DNA of 64,000 bases from Actinomycetota bacterium (GCA_020161755.1 JAIUOS010000004.1:124001-188000); one strand, 5' to 3'. Counted from the stretch's first letter, positions 48,005-57,186 are shown. Numbers and translations: made by a program. The notes: generated by a model not told the origin, from the letters alone.

Positions 48005-48265
48005 ATGCAGGAACTGTTCCTGATCACGGAGCCGGACGCCGAGGGCGTGTTGGGCTGGCAGGACCGCGCTCTCTGCGCCCAGACGGATCCGGAGGCCTTC
48101 TTCCCCGAGAAGGGCGGCTCCACCAGGGAGGCCAAGAAGGTCTGCCTCACCTGCGACGTCCGTTCCGAGTGCCTGGAGTACGCGCTCGCCAACGACGAAC
48201 GGTTCGGCATCTGGGGCGGCCTGAGCGAGCGTGAGCGCCGCCGCCTGAAGAAGCGCGTCATCTGA
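48005..48265 (+). CDS. whiB2: WhiB-family iron-sulfur transcription factor (WhiB2 type)
   Basis: 86 residues. The four cluster cysteines are Cys24, Cys47, Cys50 and Cys56 (LCAQTDPEAFF; VCLTCDVRSEC), followed by the conserved turn GIWGGLSERERRR and a basic tail KKRVI. The cluster is [4Fe-4S] in this family and the protein binds sigma factor to control transcription. The neighbourhood (manC, GT, DUF3499, manB) is that of whiB2/whmD, which controls cell division and septation in mycobacteria and Streptomyces. The start ATG has GAGGAGA seven bases upstream. Confidence 0.92.
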   Translation: MQELFLITEPDAEGVLGWQDRALCAQTDPEAFFPEKGGSTREAKKVCLTCDVRSECLEYALANDERFGIWGGLSERERRRLKKRVI

Positions 48266-48266
48266 T

Positions 48267-48352
48267 CCCGCAGAAGCGGGGACCGTCGCCTTTCCTGCGG
48301 ACGCCCCGTGCTGGAGCCCTGAACGGTGAGGGGACAGTCCCCCTTCCGTTCA
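48267..48352. repeat. Hairpin plus degenerate GGGGACAGTCCCC palindrome (family B copy 4)
   Basis: An imperfect hairpin at about 48267-48300 (ccgcagaagcggggaccg and cctttcctgcgg) is followed by 48320-48352, tgaacggtgaggggac-a-gtcccccttccgttca, a variant of family B. They follow the whiB stop and may end its transcript. Confidence 0.75.
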
Positions 48353-48425
48353 CCCCGGACGAGCGGGTCGGGGCTCGGCGGTAGGCTGTACCTTCGGTTC
48401 AGCGAGTCGGTCCGAAAGGTTGTGC

Positions 48426-51374
48426 GTGAGCGAGGACAACGTCTCCGGTGAGGACCCCTGGGCCTGGCTGCGCACCGTGGACCGCACCGCACCCCCCGAC
48501 TACAGCTCCTTCCATGTCGTCGCCGGCGTCCTGCCGGTGCTCGGCGAGCCTGCCACCACCCGCACCAGAGACGCGGTGGAGGACTCCGAGGCCGTCGTCG
48601 AGGAGATCCGCGACAGCCTTCCCGGGGACGCGCCCGGCGACTGGTTCTGGATCGTGCCCGACGAGGTCGAACCGCTGCCCGGGGCGCTGACCGCCCTGCT
48701 CGAGCGGGTCCGGATCGACCCGGACGCCGCCGTCGTCGGCGCCCTTCTGATCGAGCCGCGCCGCCGCGGCGCCGGCACCCTGGTGAGCGACTGGGCGCAG
48801 ACGATCAGCGGCAGTGGCCGGTTGCGTCCGCTCACCGAACCCGGGGAGCTCTACCAGGGCCAACTCGAGGCGGTCCGCGCCCTCGGCGTACCCGCGGGCG
48901 GCATGCTCGTCCGCGGCGACGCCTGGCGCTTCCTGGACGGCTTCAACGACGAACTCCCGCGCAGCCACCAGGGCTTCGACTTCGGCTGGCGCGCCAACCT
49001 CGCCGGCTACCGCGTGATGGCCGAACCCGCCGCCCAGGTGATCGACCACTCCCCGTACGGCGACCCCGCCGAGGACCGCGCCGCCGGGCTCGCGCTGGTG
49101 GCCGGCAACACCCGTCCGGCCCGCCGGTGGCTGACGTCCCTCCGGCTCGTCGTGGTGTGCCTGCTCAGCGCGCTGGGGCTGCTCCTCGGCAAGGACCCCG
49201 AGCGCGCGTCCGAGGAGGTGCGCGGCCTGGGACGCTGGCTCACCGGGCGCCGGCTGCGGCACTCGGTGACCGACCGGCTCGCCTCGCTGCCGATCACCCC
49301 GGCCGCCCGCCAGGCCACCCACGCGATGCGGCCCAGCCGCTGGGCGGGCCTGCGTCGCGGCGCCGAGCAGGTCGCCGGGCGGCTGGTCGAGTGGACCCAG
49401 ACGTTCACCGGACGGGGCTCCGCGGTCAGCCTCGACGAGATGACCGGCGACGACTTCGCCGAGACCGCCGACCGGCGACACCGGCTCCCGCTGGCCGTCA
49501 CCGGCCTGGTCGTCCTCGGCGTGGCGGCACTGGCGGCCGCGCGCACCGCGTTCGGCACCGGTTCGCTGAGCGGCTCGCAGCTGCTGGCCGCCCCCGAGGC
49601 CTGGACGTCGCTGATGTCGTCCTACCTCGCACCGGTCCCCGGATCCGGCGACGTCTCCGGTGCCCCCTGGGTCGGCCTGGCCGGGCTGTTCTCGCTGCTC
49701 ACCCTCGGCCGTCCCGAGTGGCTGGTCACCGCCACCTTCGTCGCCACCGTCCCGCTGGCCTGGCTGATGGCCTTCCGGTTGCTGCGCCAGCTGGTCGCCG
49801 ACCGGCGCCTCGCCGGTCTGGGCGCCCTTGGCTATGCCCTCGGACCGGTGCTCATCGGCGGGCTGAACGTCGGCAGCTTCGGGCTCGCCGCCACCTCGAT
49901 CCTGTTGCCGATGCTCGCCTACAGCGGCTGGCTGTGGCTCTCCCAGGGCGACTGGAGCTGGCGTCGGGCCGGCGCGGTCGCGTTCTGGCTCCTGCTGGCC
50001 TGCGCGCTGGTGCCACTGTTCTGGGTGCCGGCCCTGGCCGCCGCGGTGCTGACCGGCCTGTCCGCCCGTCGCGCCCGGGCCTGGGCGCAGTGGGCGCTGG
50101 TGCTCGCTGCGCCGTTGCTGCTGCTGGTCGGGCCGTGGGGCTCGACCGTCCTGCGCTACCCCGGACGCCTGCTCACCGGCGCCGAACCGCAGCTCGCGCC
50201 GCTGACCACGTCCGAGCCGTGGCTGGTCCTGGTCGGCCATACGCTGGACGCCAGCCCGCCGCTGTGGATCTCGATCGCGTTCTTCGCCGTGCTGTGGTTC
50301 GCCGCCATCGCCGGTGCCGCCCGCCACCCCGGGGTGTCCGGGCGTGCCCTCGCCGGCGCCGGCCTGGCCGTCGTGGTCGCGGTGGTGCTCACCCGGCTGG
50401 TCGTGGAGCTGCCGCCGGGCAGCTGGTCGCGGCCGCAGGCCCTGGAGTGGCAGTTGCTCGCCGTTGCCGCGCTGGTGCTCGCCGCGTGTGCGGGGCTGGA
50501 CGGCATCGCCACCGAACTCCAGGGACGCGACCTCGGCCTGCGCCACCTGACCAGCCTCGGCACCGCCCTGATCTGTGTGCTCGCGATGCTTCTCGGCGGA
50601 GTGTGGTGGGTGATCGGCGGCCAGACCGGGCTCACCCGCGGGGCGGTGGGCACCGTCCCCGCCTTCGTCCGCAACGCACAGACCTCGGCCACGCCCGGGC
50701 GGACGCTGGCCCTGGTGGCCACCGGCGACAGCGTCCGCTGGGCCCTGCTCGAGGACGACTTCGCGCGGCTGGGCGACGGCGAGCGCGGGGTTGCGTTCGG
50801 CGGTGACGCCGCCGCCAAGCAGCTCGCCGCGTCGGTGGCAGCGCGCCTGGTCGGCGACAGCGCCGACGACCAGCTGCTCCCCGACCTGGTGACCCTCGGG
50901 GTCACGAACGTCACCCTCACCGGCGGCAGCTCGACCCAACGGCTGGCGATCAACAACGTGCCCGGCCTCGGCCTGGGCACCGGCGACGCCACCCAGTACG
51001 TGTGGCCGGTGCCCGAGTCCGCGATCGCGGTGGTCGTGGGCGCCGACGACAGCCGGACACCGGTGGGCCAGGGCTCGGTGATCGAGGGCGGGCCGACCGG
51101 CCGCACCCTGCACCTCGCCGAGCCGCCCGACCCCCGCTGGGTGGTCCAGGTCGGCGCGACCCGGCTGGCGACCGCGACCGGCGGCGAGCCGGCCACCCGG
51201 TTCGCGGTCGGCGACGCGTCCGGCCCGCTCAACTACCGGCTCGACGCCGGCTCGCTGTGGTGGGTCTGGGTGCAGCTGGCCGGGCTCCTCGTCCTGGCCG
51301 TGATGGCGGCGCCGTCGGTGCGCCGCCGCAACGAGGCGTCCGGTCCCCGACGCGCGGCCGGAGGTGCCGAATGA
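48426..51374 (+). CDS. Large membrane glycosyltransferase (GT2 N-terminal domain)
   Basis: 982 residues from GTG 48426; AAAGG lies eight bases upstream and TAGGCT at 48382-48387 may be its -10. Residues about 30-215 form a GT2 domain (WFWIVPDEVEPLPGALTALL; VVGALLIEP; GGMLVRGDAWRFLDGFNDELP; FDFGWRANLAGYRVM). About a dozen hydrophobic segments follow (residues 240-690) and a C-terminal part with extracytoplasmic strands ends in a last helix (WVWVQLAGLLVLAVMAAP). It probably transfers sugars to wall or secreted glycoconjugates from GDP-sugars or lipid carriers. The donor is likely linked to the mannose genes around it. The end overlaps the DUF5719 gene (ATGA). Confidence 0.88.
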   Translation: MSEDNVSGEDPWAWLRTVDRTAPPDYSSFHVVAGVLPVLGEPATTRTRDAVEDSEAVVEEIRDSLPGDAPGDWFWIVPDEVEPLPGALTALLERVRIDPDAAVVGALLIEPRRRGAGTLVSDWAQTISGSGRLRPLTEPGELYQGQLEAVRALGVPAGGMLVRGDAWRFLDGFNDELPRSHQGFDFGWRANLAGYRVMAEPAAQVIDHSPYGDPAEDRAAGLALVAGNTRPARRWLTSLRLVVVCLLSALGLLLGKDPERASEEVRGLGRWLTGRRLRHSVTDRLASLPITPAARQATHAMRPSRWAGLRRGAEQVAGRLVEWTQTFTGRGSAVSLDEMTGDDFAETADRRHRLPLAVTGLVVLGVAALAAARTAFGTGSLSGSQLLAAPEAWTSLMSSYLAPVPGSGDVSGAPWVGLAGLFSLLTLGRPEWLVTATFVATVPLAWLMAFRLLRQLVADRRLAGLGALGYALGPVLIGGLNVGSFGLAATSILLPMLAYSGWLWLSQGDWSWRRAGAVAFWLLLACALVPLFWVPALAAAVLTGLSARRARAWAQWALVLAAPLLLLVGPWGSTVLRYPGRLLTGAEPQLAPLTTSEPWLVLVGHTLDASPPLWISIAFFAVLWFAAIAGAARHPGVSGRALAGAGLAVVVAVVLTRLVVELPPGSWSRPQALEWQLLAVAALVLAACAGLDGIATELQGRDLGLRHLTSLGTALICVLAMLLGGVWWVIGGQTGLTRGAVGTVPAFVRNAQTSATPGRTLALVATGDSVRWALLEDDFARLGDGERGVAFGGDAAAKQLAASVAARLVGDSADDQLLPDLVTLGVTNVTLTGGSSTQRLAINNVPGLGLGTGDATQYVWPVPESAIAVVVGADDSRTPVGQGSVIEGGPTGRTLHLAEPPDPRWVVQVGATRLATATGGEPATRFAVGDASGPLNYRLDAGSLWWVWVQLAGLLVLAVMAAPSVRRRNEASGPRRAAGGAE

Positions 51375-52738
51375 ACCGCTGGATCTGGCCGGGTGCGATC
51401 GTGGGCGGCGTCGCCGTGGCCACCCTTGCCGCCACCTTGATCGGCCCGCAGCCCCTGCCGACCACGCCCTTCACCGTGTCCGAGACCCGCGTCTCGGTGG
51501 TGTGCCCGGCATTCGAGTCGCCCACCGCGACCGTGCGGGTGGCAGCGCTGTCGACCGGGTCGGGCCTGCGCACCGCCACGGTCGCCCGTCCCACCGAGGT
51601 CACCGACGCCACCGGTCTGCGGGTGGTCAGGGACCCCGGCGTCCCGCTGCGGGTCTCCGCCCTGCTGCCCAACCCGTTCGGCGCGACCACGTCCGTCGCG
51701 GCGGAGGCCGGCGGCGACCGCGGCCTTTCCGCCGCCGCCTGCACCGCCCCCGCGACCGAGCACTGGTTCACCGGCGTCGACATCCGCACGATCGCGCAGT
51801 CGGAAGTGGTGGTGGCCAACCTCGACGGCACCCCGGCCTCGGTCGACCTCACCGCCTTCGGTGAGAAGGGCCGGTTCGGCGCGCCCCGCGGCGTCCGGGT
51901 GGAGGGCAACTCCGTGGAGACGATCTCGCTGGGCAACCTGGCCCGCCTCACCGGGCCGGTCACGATCCAGGTGAGCAGCAGCGACGGCCGGGTGGCGGCG
52001 TTCGTCCGGCAGCGCACGTGGCAGGGTGACGCCCCCCTGGGCGCCGACTGGCTGGACGCGACCACGGCGCCGGCGACCGAGCTGGTCGTCCCCGGCGTCC
52101 CGGCGGGGGAGGGCGCCCGGACGCTGGTGCTGACCAACCCCGGCGACCGCACCGCCACCGTCGCCGTCGGCGGCCTCGGCAAGGACGGACCGGTCGGCCT
52201 GGCCGGCGCCGAGCAGGTGGAAGTGCCGCCGCAGACCACCCGAACGGTCGATCTGGAGACCACCCTGGACAGCCAGCCGGGCGCGCTGACGCTGACCGCC
52301 ACGCAGCCGGTCACGGCGGGGATGTGGCTCGACACCGGGGGCAGTCAGACCCGGCACGACCCGGCCTACACCGTCGCGACCCGACCGCTGCCGAGCGACG
52401 CCGTGTGGGCCCTGGCGCTGGGCAAGGGCGCCACCACCGTGCTCCAGCTGGCCAACCCGGGGGCGGCCGAGGCCGCGGTCACGGTGACCGCCGGGACCAC
52501 AGCTGACGACGCCCAGCCGCAGCAGGTGAGTGTGCCGGCCGGTTCGATCGTCGAGGTTGCCCTCGCGAGGGCGGCGACCAACGTGGTGCGGGTCCAGACC
52601 GGGGCCACCGACCTGCGCGGGGCGCTGGTCAGCACCGACCGGCTGGGCAAGGTGCACGGCCTGGCGGTCATCGACCTGGCCGCGGAGGAGACCCACGGCG
52701 ACGCGCCGGCGGTGTTCGACCCGCACGCCGGCAGCTGA
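51371..52738 (+). CDS. DUF5719 membrane-anchored protein
   Basis: 455 residues. An N-terminal anchor, WIWPGAIVGGVAVATLAATLIGP, precedes an all-beta extracytoplasmic part with repeated strand patterns (VVVANLDGTPASVDLTAFGEKG; LVLTNPGDRTATVAVGGLG; LQLANPGAAEAAVTVTAG). Its ATG overlaps the stop of the glycosyltransferase gene, so both are probably made together and may act as partners. DUF5719 occurs next to whiB2/GT loci in actinobacteria. Function unknown. Confidence 0.87.
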   Translation: MNRWIWPGAIVGGVAVATLAATLIGPQPLPTTPFTVSETRVSVVCPAFESPTATVRVAALSTGSGLRTATVARPTEVTDATGLRVVRDPGVPLRVSALLPNPFGATTSVAAEAGGDRGLSAAACTAPATEHWFTGVDIRTIAQSEVVVANLDGTPASVDLTAFGEKGRFGAPRGVRVEGNSVETISLGNLARLTGPVTIQVSSSDGRVAAFVRQRTWQGDAPLGADWLDATTAPATELVVPGVPAGEGARTLVLTNPGDRTATVAVGGLGKDGPVGLAGAEQVEVPPQTTRTVDLETTLDSQPGALTLTATQPVTAGMWLDTGGSQTRHDPAYTVATRPLPSDAVWALALGKGATTVLQLANPGAAEAAVTVTAGTTADDAQPQQVSVPAGSIVEVALARAATNVVRVQTGATDLRGALVSTDRLGKVHGLAVIDLAAEETHGDAPAVFDPHAGS

Positions 52739-52748
52739 CGCCGCCGGA

Positions 52749-53183
52749 TCAGTCCTCGGTGGGGTCGACCGACGGGTCGAGTTCCTCGATCCCGATGCCG
52801 GTGAGCGCGGAGAGCTGTTCGAGCAGTGCCCGGTGGACGAGCCGGCGCAGGTCGGCCCGCGAGCTGGCGCGGTGCTCCAACGGACGCCGGAACAGCACCA
52901 CCTGGCCGTTGTGACCCGGCCGCGCGGGCACGGCGGCAGCCAGCGGCACCCGGGCGCTCGCCCAGCCGTCGAGGTTGCTGGGGACCTCCTCGAACCCGAC
53001 GTCGATGCCGACCAGGGCCCGCGGGCACGAGCGTGCCGTGCGGGCCACCGAGGCGCGCAGCGCGCCGGCGAAGAAGTCCACGCCCCGGGCGTGCTGCCGC
53101 AGCGGAACCGGGGCGCCGGTGATCGGGTTCGGGGCGGCGAGGGGTCCGCGCAGTCCCCGTCCGTGTCGCTCCCGACGCCTCAT
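52749..53183 (-). CDS. Zincin-like (metallopeptidase-family) protein without HExxH
   Basis: 144 residues. It corresponds in place and size to Rv3259 of M. tuberculosis. The family (PF06262) normally carries a zinc-binding HExxH motif. Here the equivalent helix reads DLRRLVHRALLEQLSALTG, so the catalytic Glu and second His are absent. Other conserved parts: LRASVARTARSCPRALVGIDVGFEEVP and HNGQVVLFRRPLEHRA. ATG 53181-53183 has TAGGGT seven bases upstream. It is divergent from DUF3499. Confidence 0.8.
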   Translation of the reverse strand: MRRRERHGRGLRGPLAAPNPITGAPVPLRQHARGVDFFAGALRASVARTARSCPRALVGIDVGFEEVPSNLDGWASARVPLAAAVPARPGHNGQVVLFRRPLEHRASSRADLRRLVHRALLEQLSALTGIGIEELDPSVDPTED

Positions 53184-53190
53184 GGCCCCC

Positions 53191-53196
53191 ACCCTA
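53191..53196 (-). promoter_or_regulatory. Leaderless -10 of the zincin-like gene
   Basis: Minus-strand TAGGGT, seven bases before ATG 53183. Confidence 0.45.
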
Positions 53197-53266
53197 CGAG
53201 GTTTGCGCGGGTCGCGATCGCGCCACACACGGCCCGGTGCTCCCGGGCTGCGGGGGTCGGCGGCGG

Positions 53267-53272
53267 TACCGT
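53267..53272 (+). promoter_or_regulatory. Leaderless -10 of the DUF3499 gene
   Basis: TACCGT followed by six bases and GTG 53279. Confidence 0.45.
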
Positions 53273-53278
53273 GGCCCG

Positions 53279-53632
53279 GTGATCAACCGGCGCTGCTCGC
53301 GAACCGCGTGCGCCGGCCCGGCCGTGGCCACGTTGACCTACGTCTACGCGGACTCCACCGCCGTGCTGGGACCGCTGGCCCTGCGCACCGAGCCGGGCAC
53401 CTATGACCTGTGCCGTGACCACTCCCAGCGCCTCAGCGCGCCCCGGGGGTGGGAGGTGATCCGGCTGCCCGGCGACCTGAACAGCCCGCGTGCCTCGGCC
53501 GACGACCTGATGGCGCTGGCGGATGCCGTCCGTCGGGTCGGGCTGGCCGACCTGCCGCCCGAGCCGGTGCAGCCCGCGGTGACCCGACGCAAGGGCCACC
53601 TCGCCGTGCTGGCCGACCCGGAGGGTGAGTGA
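53279..53632 (+). CDS. DUF3499 protein
   Basis: 117 residues. The N-terminus has a four-residue metal-like pattern CSRTAC near residues 5-10, then LTYVYADSTAVLGPL and YDLCRDHSQRLSAPRGWEVIRL, as in the DUF3499 family of actinobacteria. Cys and His in CxxxxC and CxxH could bind zinc. It sits between the zincin-like gene and manB, as in mycobacteria (Rv3258c). Function unknown. Confidence 0.9.
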   Translation: MINRRCSRTACAGPAVATLTYVYADSTAVLGPLALRTEPGTYDLCRDHSQRLSAPRGWEVIRLPGDLNSPRASADDLMALADAVRRVGLADLPPEPVQPAVTRRKGHLAVLADPEGE

Positions 53633-53637
53633 GCCGC

Positions 53638-53643
53638 TAGGCT
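53638..53643 (+). promoter_or_regulatory. Leaderless -10 of manB
   Basis: TAGGCT followed by six bases and GTG 53650. It overlaps the end of DUF3499. Confidence 0.5.
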
Positions 53644-53649
53644 CGGAAC

Positions 53650-55002
53650 GTGATCCAGCCCCAGGTTTTCAAGGCCAACGACATCCGTGGACTGGTGGGC
53701 GGTGGGTCGCCCGAGTGGGACCTCGACGGGGCCCGCGCCATCGGTGCCGCCTTCGCCGCCGCGTTCGAGCTGAACGGCCACGAGTTCGTGATGGGACGAG
53801 ACATGCGCGCCGGTGGGCGTGAGCTCAGCCTCGCCTTCGCCGAGGGCGCCCGCAGCCAGGGCGCGAGCGTGGTCGACGTGGGCCTGGCCAGCACCGACGG
53901 GCTCTGGTTCGCGTCCGGCCACACCCACCTGCCCGGCGTCCAGTTCACCGCGTCGCACAACCCGGCCGGCTACAACGGCGTGAAGTTCTGCCTGCCGGAC
54001 GCCGCACCGATCACCCCGGAGTTGATGGCCCGGATCACCGAGCTGTCCTACGTTGAACTACCGCCGGTGGCCGCGCCGGGTGGCTACCGCGAACTCGACG
54101 TGCTGGGCGCCTATGCCGCCCACCTGCACGCGCTGGTCGATCTGTCCGGAATGCGCCGGCTCACGGTCGTGGTGGACGCCGGCAACGGCATGGCCGGCTT
54201 CACCACCCCGGCCGTGCTCGGCCCGCTCGACGTGGAGGTCGTCGGCCTGTTCATGGAGCTGGACGGCACCTTCCCCAACCACCCGCCGAACCCGCTGGAG
54301 CCGGAGAACCTGGTGGACGCGCAGCGCGCGGTGCGCGAGCGCGGCGCCGACCTCGGCCTGGTGTTCGACGGCGACGCCGACCGCTGCTTCATCATCGACG
54401 AGCACGGCGACGTGGTCAGCCCGTCGGTGGTGACCGCGCTGATCGCCCGCGCGGAACTCGCCCGTGGGCCCGGTGGCACGATCGTGGTGAACACGATCAC
54501 CTCGCGCGCGGTGGGCGAGGTCGTCGAGGCGGCCGGCGGCACCGTCGCCGTCAGCGCGGTCGGGCACACGCGGATGAAGGCCCTGATGGCCTCCCACCAC
54601 GCGGTGTTCGGCGGCGAGCACTCCGCGCATTACTACTTCCGCGAATTCTGGGGCGCCGACACCGGCATGCTGGCGGGCCTGCACGTGCTCGCGCTGCTGG
54701 CCCGCTCGGGGCGTCCGATGTCCGAACTGGCCGCCGACCTGCCGCGCTACGCCGCGTCCGGGGAGATCAACAGCACGGTCGCCGACCCGAAGGCGGCGAT
54801 GGCCGAGGTGGCCGCCGCGTTCGAGGGCCGCGGCACCACGAGCTGGGTGGACGGCCTGCTGATCAGCGGCGCCGACTGGTGGTTGAGCGTCCGCGAGTCG
54901 AACACCGAACCGCTGCTGCGGCTCAACGTCGAGGCGAGGGACGACGCGCGGGTCGCTGCGCTCCGCGACGAGGCCCTGGCCATCATCCGAAAGGACTCCT
55001 GA
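53650..55002 (+). CDS. manB: Phosphomannomutase/phosphoglucomutase
   Basis: 450 residues, alpha-D-phosphohexomutase. Start NDIRGLVGGGSPEW, phosphoserine loop FTASHNPAGYNGVKFC, metal site VFDGDADRCFIID, sugar loop FGGEHSAHYYFREFW, and the terminal phosphate-binding VRESNTEPLLRLNVEAR. It interconverts mannose 6- and 1-phosphate, feeding ManC. Leaderless -10 TAGGCT. The stop overlaps the start of the Trm112-like gene, so the operon manB - Trm112-like - SIS isomerase continues to the CDF transporter. Confidence 0.95.
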   Translation: MIQPQVFKANDIRGLVGGGSPEWDLDGARAIGAAFAAAFELNGHEFVMGRDMRAGGRELSLAFAEGARSQGASVVDVGLASTDGLWFASGHTHLPGVQFTASHNPAGYNGVKFCLPDAAPITPELMARITELSYVELPPVAAPGGYRELDVLGAYAAHLHALVDLSGMRRLTVVVDAGNGMAGFTTPAVLGPLDVEVVGLFMELDGTFPNHPPNPLEPENLVDAQRAVRERGADLGLVFDGDADRCFIIDEHGDVVSPSVVTALIARAELARGPGGTIVVNTITSRAVGEVVEAAGGTVAVSAVGHTRMKALMASHHAVFGGEHSAHYYFREFWGADTGMLAGLHVLALLARSGRPMSELAADLPRYAASGEINSTVADPKAAMAEVAAAFEGRGTTSWVDGLLISGADWWLSVRESNTEPLLRLNVEARDDARVAALRDEALAIIRKDS

Positions 55003-55190
55003 TGAACGATCTTCCCCCCGAGGTGCTGGACCTGCTGGTGTGCCCGTCCTGCCACAGCGGCCTCGCCTGGGACTACGAGGCGTCCGAACTGGTGTGCACC
55101 GGCGGCGGCTGCGGTCTGGCCTACCCGGTGCGTGACGGCATCCCGATCCTGCTGGTCGACGAGGCCCGCCGTCCGGGCAACGCCGGTTGA
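55002..55190 (+). CDS. Trm112/YcaR-like small zinc-ribbon protein
   Basis: 62 residues. The zinc ribbon is LLVCPSCHSGLAWDYEASELVCTGGGCGLAYPVRDGIPILL: CxxC near residues 14-17 and Cys residues near 32 and 37. The family acts as an activator or stabiliser of methyltransferases in other systems; in actinobacteria it sits between manB and the SIS gene, and its partner there is unknown. ATG 55002 overlaps the manB stop (TGATG). Confidence 0.9.
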   Translation: MNDLPPEVLDLLVCPSCHSGLAWDYEASELVCTGGGCGLAYPVRDGIPILLVDEARRPGNAG

Positions 55191-55198
55191 GGCGCTCG

Positions 55199-56239
55199 AT
55201 GTACGAGTTCGACGACTCCCGGCTCGAGGACGCCGAGTCGCTGCGGGCGGCCGACCACCTGCTGCGTCCGCTGGCCGAGGCCGGCGCCCGGGTGCGGCGC
55301 GAGGCCGACTCGGCCGAGGTGCCGCTGAGCCGGCTGGACCCCAACGACCGTCCACGGGCGATGATCACCTTCGGCCCGGAGGCCCGGCTGCTGCGCGCCG
55401 TGCTGGAGCCCACCTGCCCGGTGCCGCTGGTGGCGTGGCCGCGGCTGGGACTGCCCGGCTGGGTCGGCCCGCTCGACATCGTGGTGGTGATGGGCGGCGG
55501 CGACAAGGTCAGCCTCGCCGCCGCGTTCGAGGCGGTGCGCCGGGGCTGTCGGCTGCTGGTCACCGGGCCGGCGGAGTCGACGCTGGCCCGCCAGTCGGCC
55601 TCCTCCTCGACCACCCTGCTGCCCACCTCGACCGGTGACCCGCTGGCCGCGGCGATCGTCGCGCTGGTCGCGTTGCACCGCCTCGGTCTGGGCCCGTTGG
55701 TGAACCCGGAGGCGGTCGCGGACGCCATGGACCAGGTGGCCACGGACTCCTCGCTGACCCTGGACGCCACCCAGAACCCGGCGAAGGCGATCGCGCTCGA
55801 ACTCGCCGACGCCAAGCCGATGGTGTGGGGCGGGTCGATCCTCGCCGCCCGGGCCAGCCGGCGGATCGCGGAGTCGCTGCGCTCGGCCACCGGCCGCATG
55901 GTGCTCTCCGCCGACGGTGGCGCGCTGCTGCCGCTGCTGTCGGAGGTGCCGCCGCGGGACCCGTTCGCCGACCCGTTCGAGGAGACCGCCACCGAGCAGC
56001 GTCCCGGCCTGGTGCTGGTCGACGACGGCATGGACGACGAGCAGGCCGCGGAGGACCGCGTCCGGCTGCGTTCGGCGGCCCTCGCCCAGGAGGTGACGGT
56101 CTCCAACCTCGCCCACGAGTCCGGGACGGCGCTGGAGCGCTACGTCACCGTGCTCCAGCAGGGACTGTTCGCGGCCGCCTACCTGCAGGTCGGCCTGGGT
56201 CGCGTCGCAGCGAACGGGTGGGGCAGGATGTCCCGGTGA
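55199..56239 (+). CDS. SIS-domain protein, bifunctional phosphoglucose/phosphomannose isomerase-like
   Basis: 346 residues from ATG 55199 with GAGG seven bases upstream; a TTG at 55187 is less likely. It corresponds to Rv3256c/TobH-type proteins. The first SIS domain is VGPLDIVVVMGGGDKVSLAAAFEAVRRGCRLLVTGP with STTLLPTSTGDPL. A second part has KPMVWGGSILAARASRRIAESLRSATG and a C-terminal catalytic-type helix LESGTALERYVTVLQQGLFAAAYLQVGLG. Placement after manB supports conversion among glucose, fructose and mannose 6-phosphates. The stop overlaps the CDF gene (GTGA). Confidence 0.85.
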   Translation: MYEFDDSRLEDAESLRAADHLLRPLAEAGARVRREADSAEVPLSRLDPNDRPRAMITFGPEARLLRAVLEPTCPVPLVAWPRLGLPGWVGPLDIVVVMGGGDKVSLAAAFEAVRRGCRLLVTGPAESTLARQSASSSTTLLPTSTGDPLAAAIVALVALHRLGLGPLVNPEAVADAMDQVATDSSLTLDATQNPAKAIALELADAKPMVWGGSILAARASRRIAESLRSATGRMVLSADGGALLPLLSEVPPRDPFADPFEETATEQRPGLVLVDDGMDDEQAAEDRVRLRSAALAQEVTVSNLAHESGTALERYVTVLQQGLFAAAYLQVGLGRVAANGWGRMSR

Positions 56240-57186
56240 GCAGCCACGGGGGAACCAGGGCGATCGTCGCCGCACTGTCGGCGAACGCGTTCATCGCGGT
56301 CATCAAGTTCGGCGCCTGGGCGCTCACCGGGGCGGCGTCCATGCTGGCCGAGGCCGTGCACTCGGTGGCCGACACCAGCAACCAGGTGCTGCTGCTGCGC
56401 GGCGGCCAAGTGGCCAAGCGGGAGGCCAGCGAGTCACACCCGTTCGGCTACGGGCGGGCCCCGTTCATCAACGCGTTCCTGGTCTCGGTGATCCTGTTCA
56501 GCCTCGGTGGCCTGTTCGCCCTCTACGAGGCGTTCCACAAGTGGGAGGAGATCGCCGCCGGCCACCCCAACGAGCTGCTGGAGAGCCAGTGGTGGTGGGT
56601 GCCGGTCGCCGTGCTGGTGTTCGCGATCGTCGCCGAGAGCCTGAGTTTCCGGACGGCGATCCGCGAGTCGGTGCCGCTGAAGGGCACGCTGAGCTGGCCG
56701 CAGTTCATCCGCGCCGCCAAGTCGCCGGACCTGCCGGTGGTGCTGCTGGAGGACTTCGCCGCGCTGCTCGGCCTGGTCTTCGCGCTGATGGGCGTCGGCA
56801 TGACGCTGGTCACGCACAACGGGCTGTGGGACGTGGCCGGCACCGCGCTGATCGGCCTGCTGCTGATCCTGGTCGCGGTGACGCTGGCGATGGAGACCCG
56901 CAGCCTCCTGCTCGGCGAGGCGGCGACGCCGCAGGCCGTGGCGGCCATCACCGCGGCGCTGGCCGGCGCGGACGGCGTCCGCCGGGTCATCCACCTGAAG
57001 ACGCTGCACCTCGGGCCCCAGGAGGTGCTGGTGGCCGCCAAGATCGCGGTGGAGCCCACCGAGTCGGCCGCCCGGGTCGCCGAGGTGATCAACAACGCCG
57101 AGGTCGCGATCCGCTCGGCCAACCCCGAGGTCACCGCGCTCTACCTGGAGCCCGACATCGACCGCGGGACCCCCGAGACCCCCTGA
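56236..57186 (+). CDS. Cation diffusion facilitator (CDF) family transporter
   Basis: 316 residues, usual CDF size. Segment 1 is AIVAALSANAFIAVIKFGAWALTG. The metal site in segment 2 is MLAEAVHSVADTSNQ (HxxxD), followed by SHPFGYGRAPFINAF. Segment 5 holds LLEDFAALLGLVFALMGVG. The C-terminal domain has VRRVIHLKTLHLGPQEVLVAAKIAVEP. It exports Zn2+, Fe2+ or Mn2+ in exchange for H+. GTG 56236 overlaps the SIS stop. A 39-bp tandem repeat begins nine bases after its stop. Confidence 0.93.
   Translation: MSSHGGTRAIVAALSANAFIAVIKFGAWALTGAASMLAEAVHSVADTSNQVLLLRGGQVAKREASESHPFGYGRAPFINAFLVSVILFSLGGLFALYEAFHKWEEIAAGHPNELLESQWWWVPVAVLVFAIVAESLSFRTAIRESVPLKGTLSWPQFIRAAKSPDLPVVLLEDFAALLGLVFALMGVGMTLVTHNGLWDVAGTALIGLLLILVAVTLAMETRSLLLGEAATPQAVAAITAALAGADGVRRVIHLKTLHLGPQEVLVAAKIAVEPTESAARVAEVINNAEVAIRSANPEVTALYLEPDIDRGTPETP

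Noticed and set aside
48399-51113. Long minus-strand open frame opposite the glycosyltransferase
   Set aside because: GC-driven antisense frame. The plus strand has GT2 motifs and membrane segments.
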